A stretch of DNA of 64,000 nt from a bacterium (GTDB lineage: Bacteria > Vulcanimicrobiota > Vulcanimicrobiia > Vulcanimicrobiales > Vulcanimicrobiaceae). The position numbers and the translations under genes were made by a program. The first letter of the stretch is position 1. Each line of letters opens with the position of its first letter. The notes beneath the pieces are model-generated. The model was not told the origin of the DNA. It saw only the letters and a list, made by a program, of their open reading frames with translations, and ran no database searches. The stretch spans positions 1 through 64,000 of the forward strand of contig JAJYRH010000011.1 in the NCBI GenBank assembly GCA_021794205.1, written 5' to 3'. Shown here in pieces: positions 63,861 through 64,000 of the stretch.

Positions 63861-64000
63861 CCGGTGCGCGAATGAAAGCCCCGCTCGATTTCGACGACGT
63901 GATCTACGGAATTCACGCCGTCGAAGAAGCGCTCGGAGCCGGTGAAAAGATCCTCGCGTTGCACGTCGCGAGCGATCGCGCACGCGATCCTGCCTTGCGC
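63842..64000 (+). CDS. rlmB: TrmH/SpoU-family rRNA 2-O-methyltransferase (RlmB-like), N-terminal fragment
   Basis: 53 codons before the right edge; ATG 63842 overlaps cysS by 19 bases, and ATG 63872 is an alternative. After a short basic lead ([12 protein letters not shown]) comes FDDVIYGIHAVEEALGAG, the substrate-binding domain start of RlmB/TrmH enzymes that methylate 23S rRNA. It continues the Bacillus-like cysE-cysS-rlmB order, lacking mrnC between. Confidence 0.85.
   Translation, partial: MERRPIAGARMKAPLDFDDVIYGIHAVEEALGAGEKILALHVASDRARDPALR

Overview
The window is a gene-dense, GC-rich bacterial chromosome segment. It holds about 60 protein genes, with no rRNA, tRNA, CRISPR array or insertion sequence that I can see. 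No gap between genes exceeds 300 bases. Many neighbours overlap by 1, 4 or 8 bases (ATGA, GTGA and TAATG junctions). The cell is probably diderm, because a TolC-like outer-membrane efflux protein and exported proteins are encoded. Several gene neighbourhoods nevertheless match those of Firmicutes and other Terrabacteria: rpe-thiL, divergent rpmB, fakA-plsX, and a PIN/TRAM-ispD-ispF-(gltX)-cysE-cysS-rlmB block. Together with a fused transaldolase/phosphoglucose isomerase, this points to a diderm Terrabacteria lineage such as Candidatus Eremiobacterota (WPS-2). That placement is inference and no marker phylogeny was run.

Layout: 1-4150 holds the start of a SufT-like gene, a small exported protein, clpC and a WYL regulator. 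4186-10444 is an exported His-rich protein followed by the histidine utilisation operon hutH-hutU-hutI and a HutF-like amidohydrolase. 10412-17572 has a convergent beta-lactamase-like serine hydrolase, then a rightward operon of a STAS protein, a LolA-like exported protein, a TetR regulator, an EmrA/EmrB/TolC-type tripartite efflux pump and a tiny ORF. 17533-26577 (leftward) is a full pentose phosphate operon: tkt, tal-pgi fusion, gnd, zwf, opcA, pgl. 26691-28663 is dapD-dapC (lysine and peptidoglycan precursor). 28650-33962 has an aldehyde dehydrogenase, an M16 peptidase, a DUF167 protein and ftcD. radA follows, leftward.

35358-41436 is a carotenoid cluster: two CrtI/CrtN-type desaturase-family proteins, a phytoene/squalene synthase, an acyltransferase and a membrane glycosyltransferase, with a DUF2269 protein inserted on the other strand. 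Without a break it continues into cmk, plsC and a short-chain prenyl diphosphate synthase, then a 1086-residue protein that fuses a Gpi18-like mannosyltransferase half to a protein O-mannosyltransferase half. This supports synthesis of a glycosylated and acylated, possibly C30, carotenoid.

46989-57796 carries yebC, rpe, thiL, a PdxK/PdxY-like kinase, two accessory enzymes, rpmB, a cupredoxin lipoprotein, and fatty-acid kinase and phospholipid entry genes (fakA, plsX, two fakB/degV). 57789-64000 carries hemW, a PIN/TRAM membrane protein, ispD, ispF, a free-standing protein resembling the anticodon-binding end of glutamyl-tRNA synthetase, cysE, cysS and the start of rlmB.

The most unusual item is the catalytic-domain-less gltX remnant that sits exactly where gltX sits in the conserved Firmicutes order. 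Next are the mannosyltransferase fusion, the staphyloxanthin-like carotenoid locus, a conserved exported His-motif protein ahead of hut, and a LexA-like palindrome before clpC.
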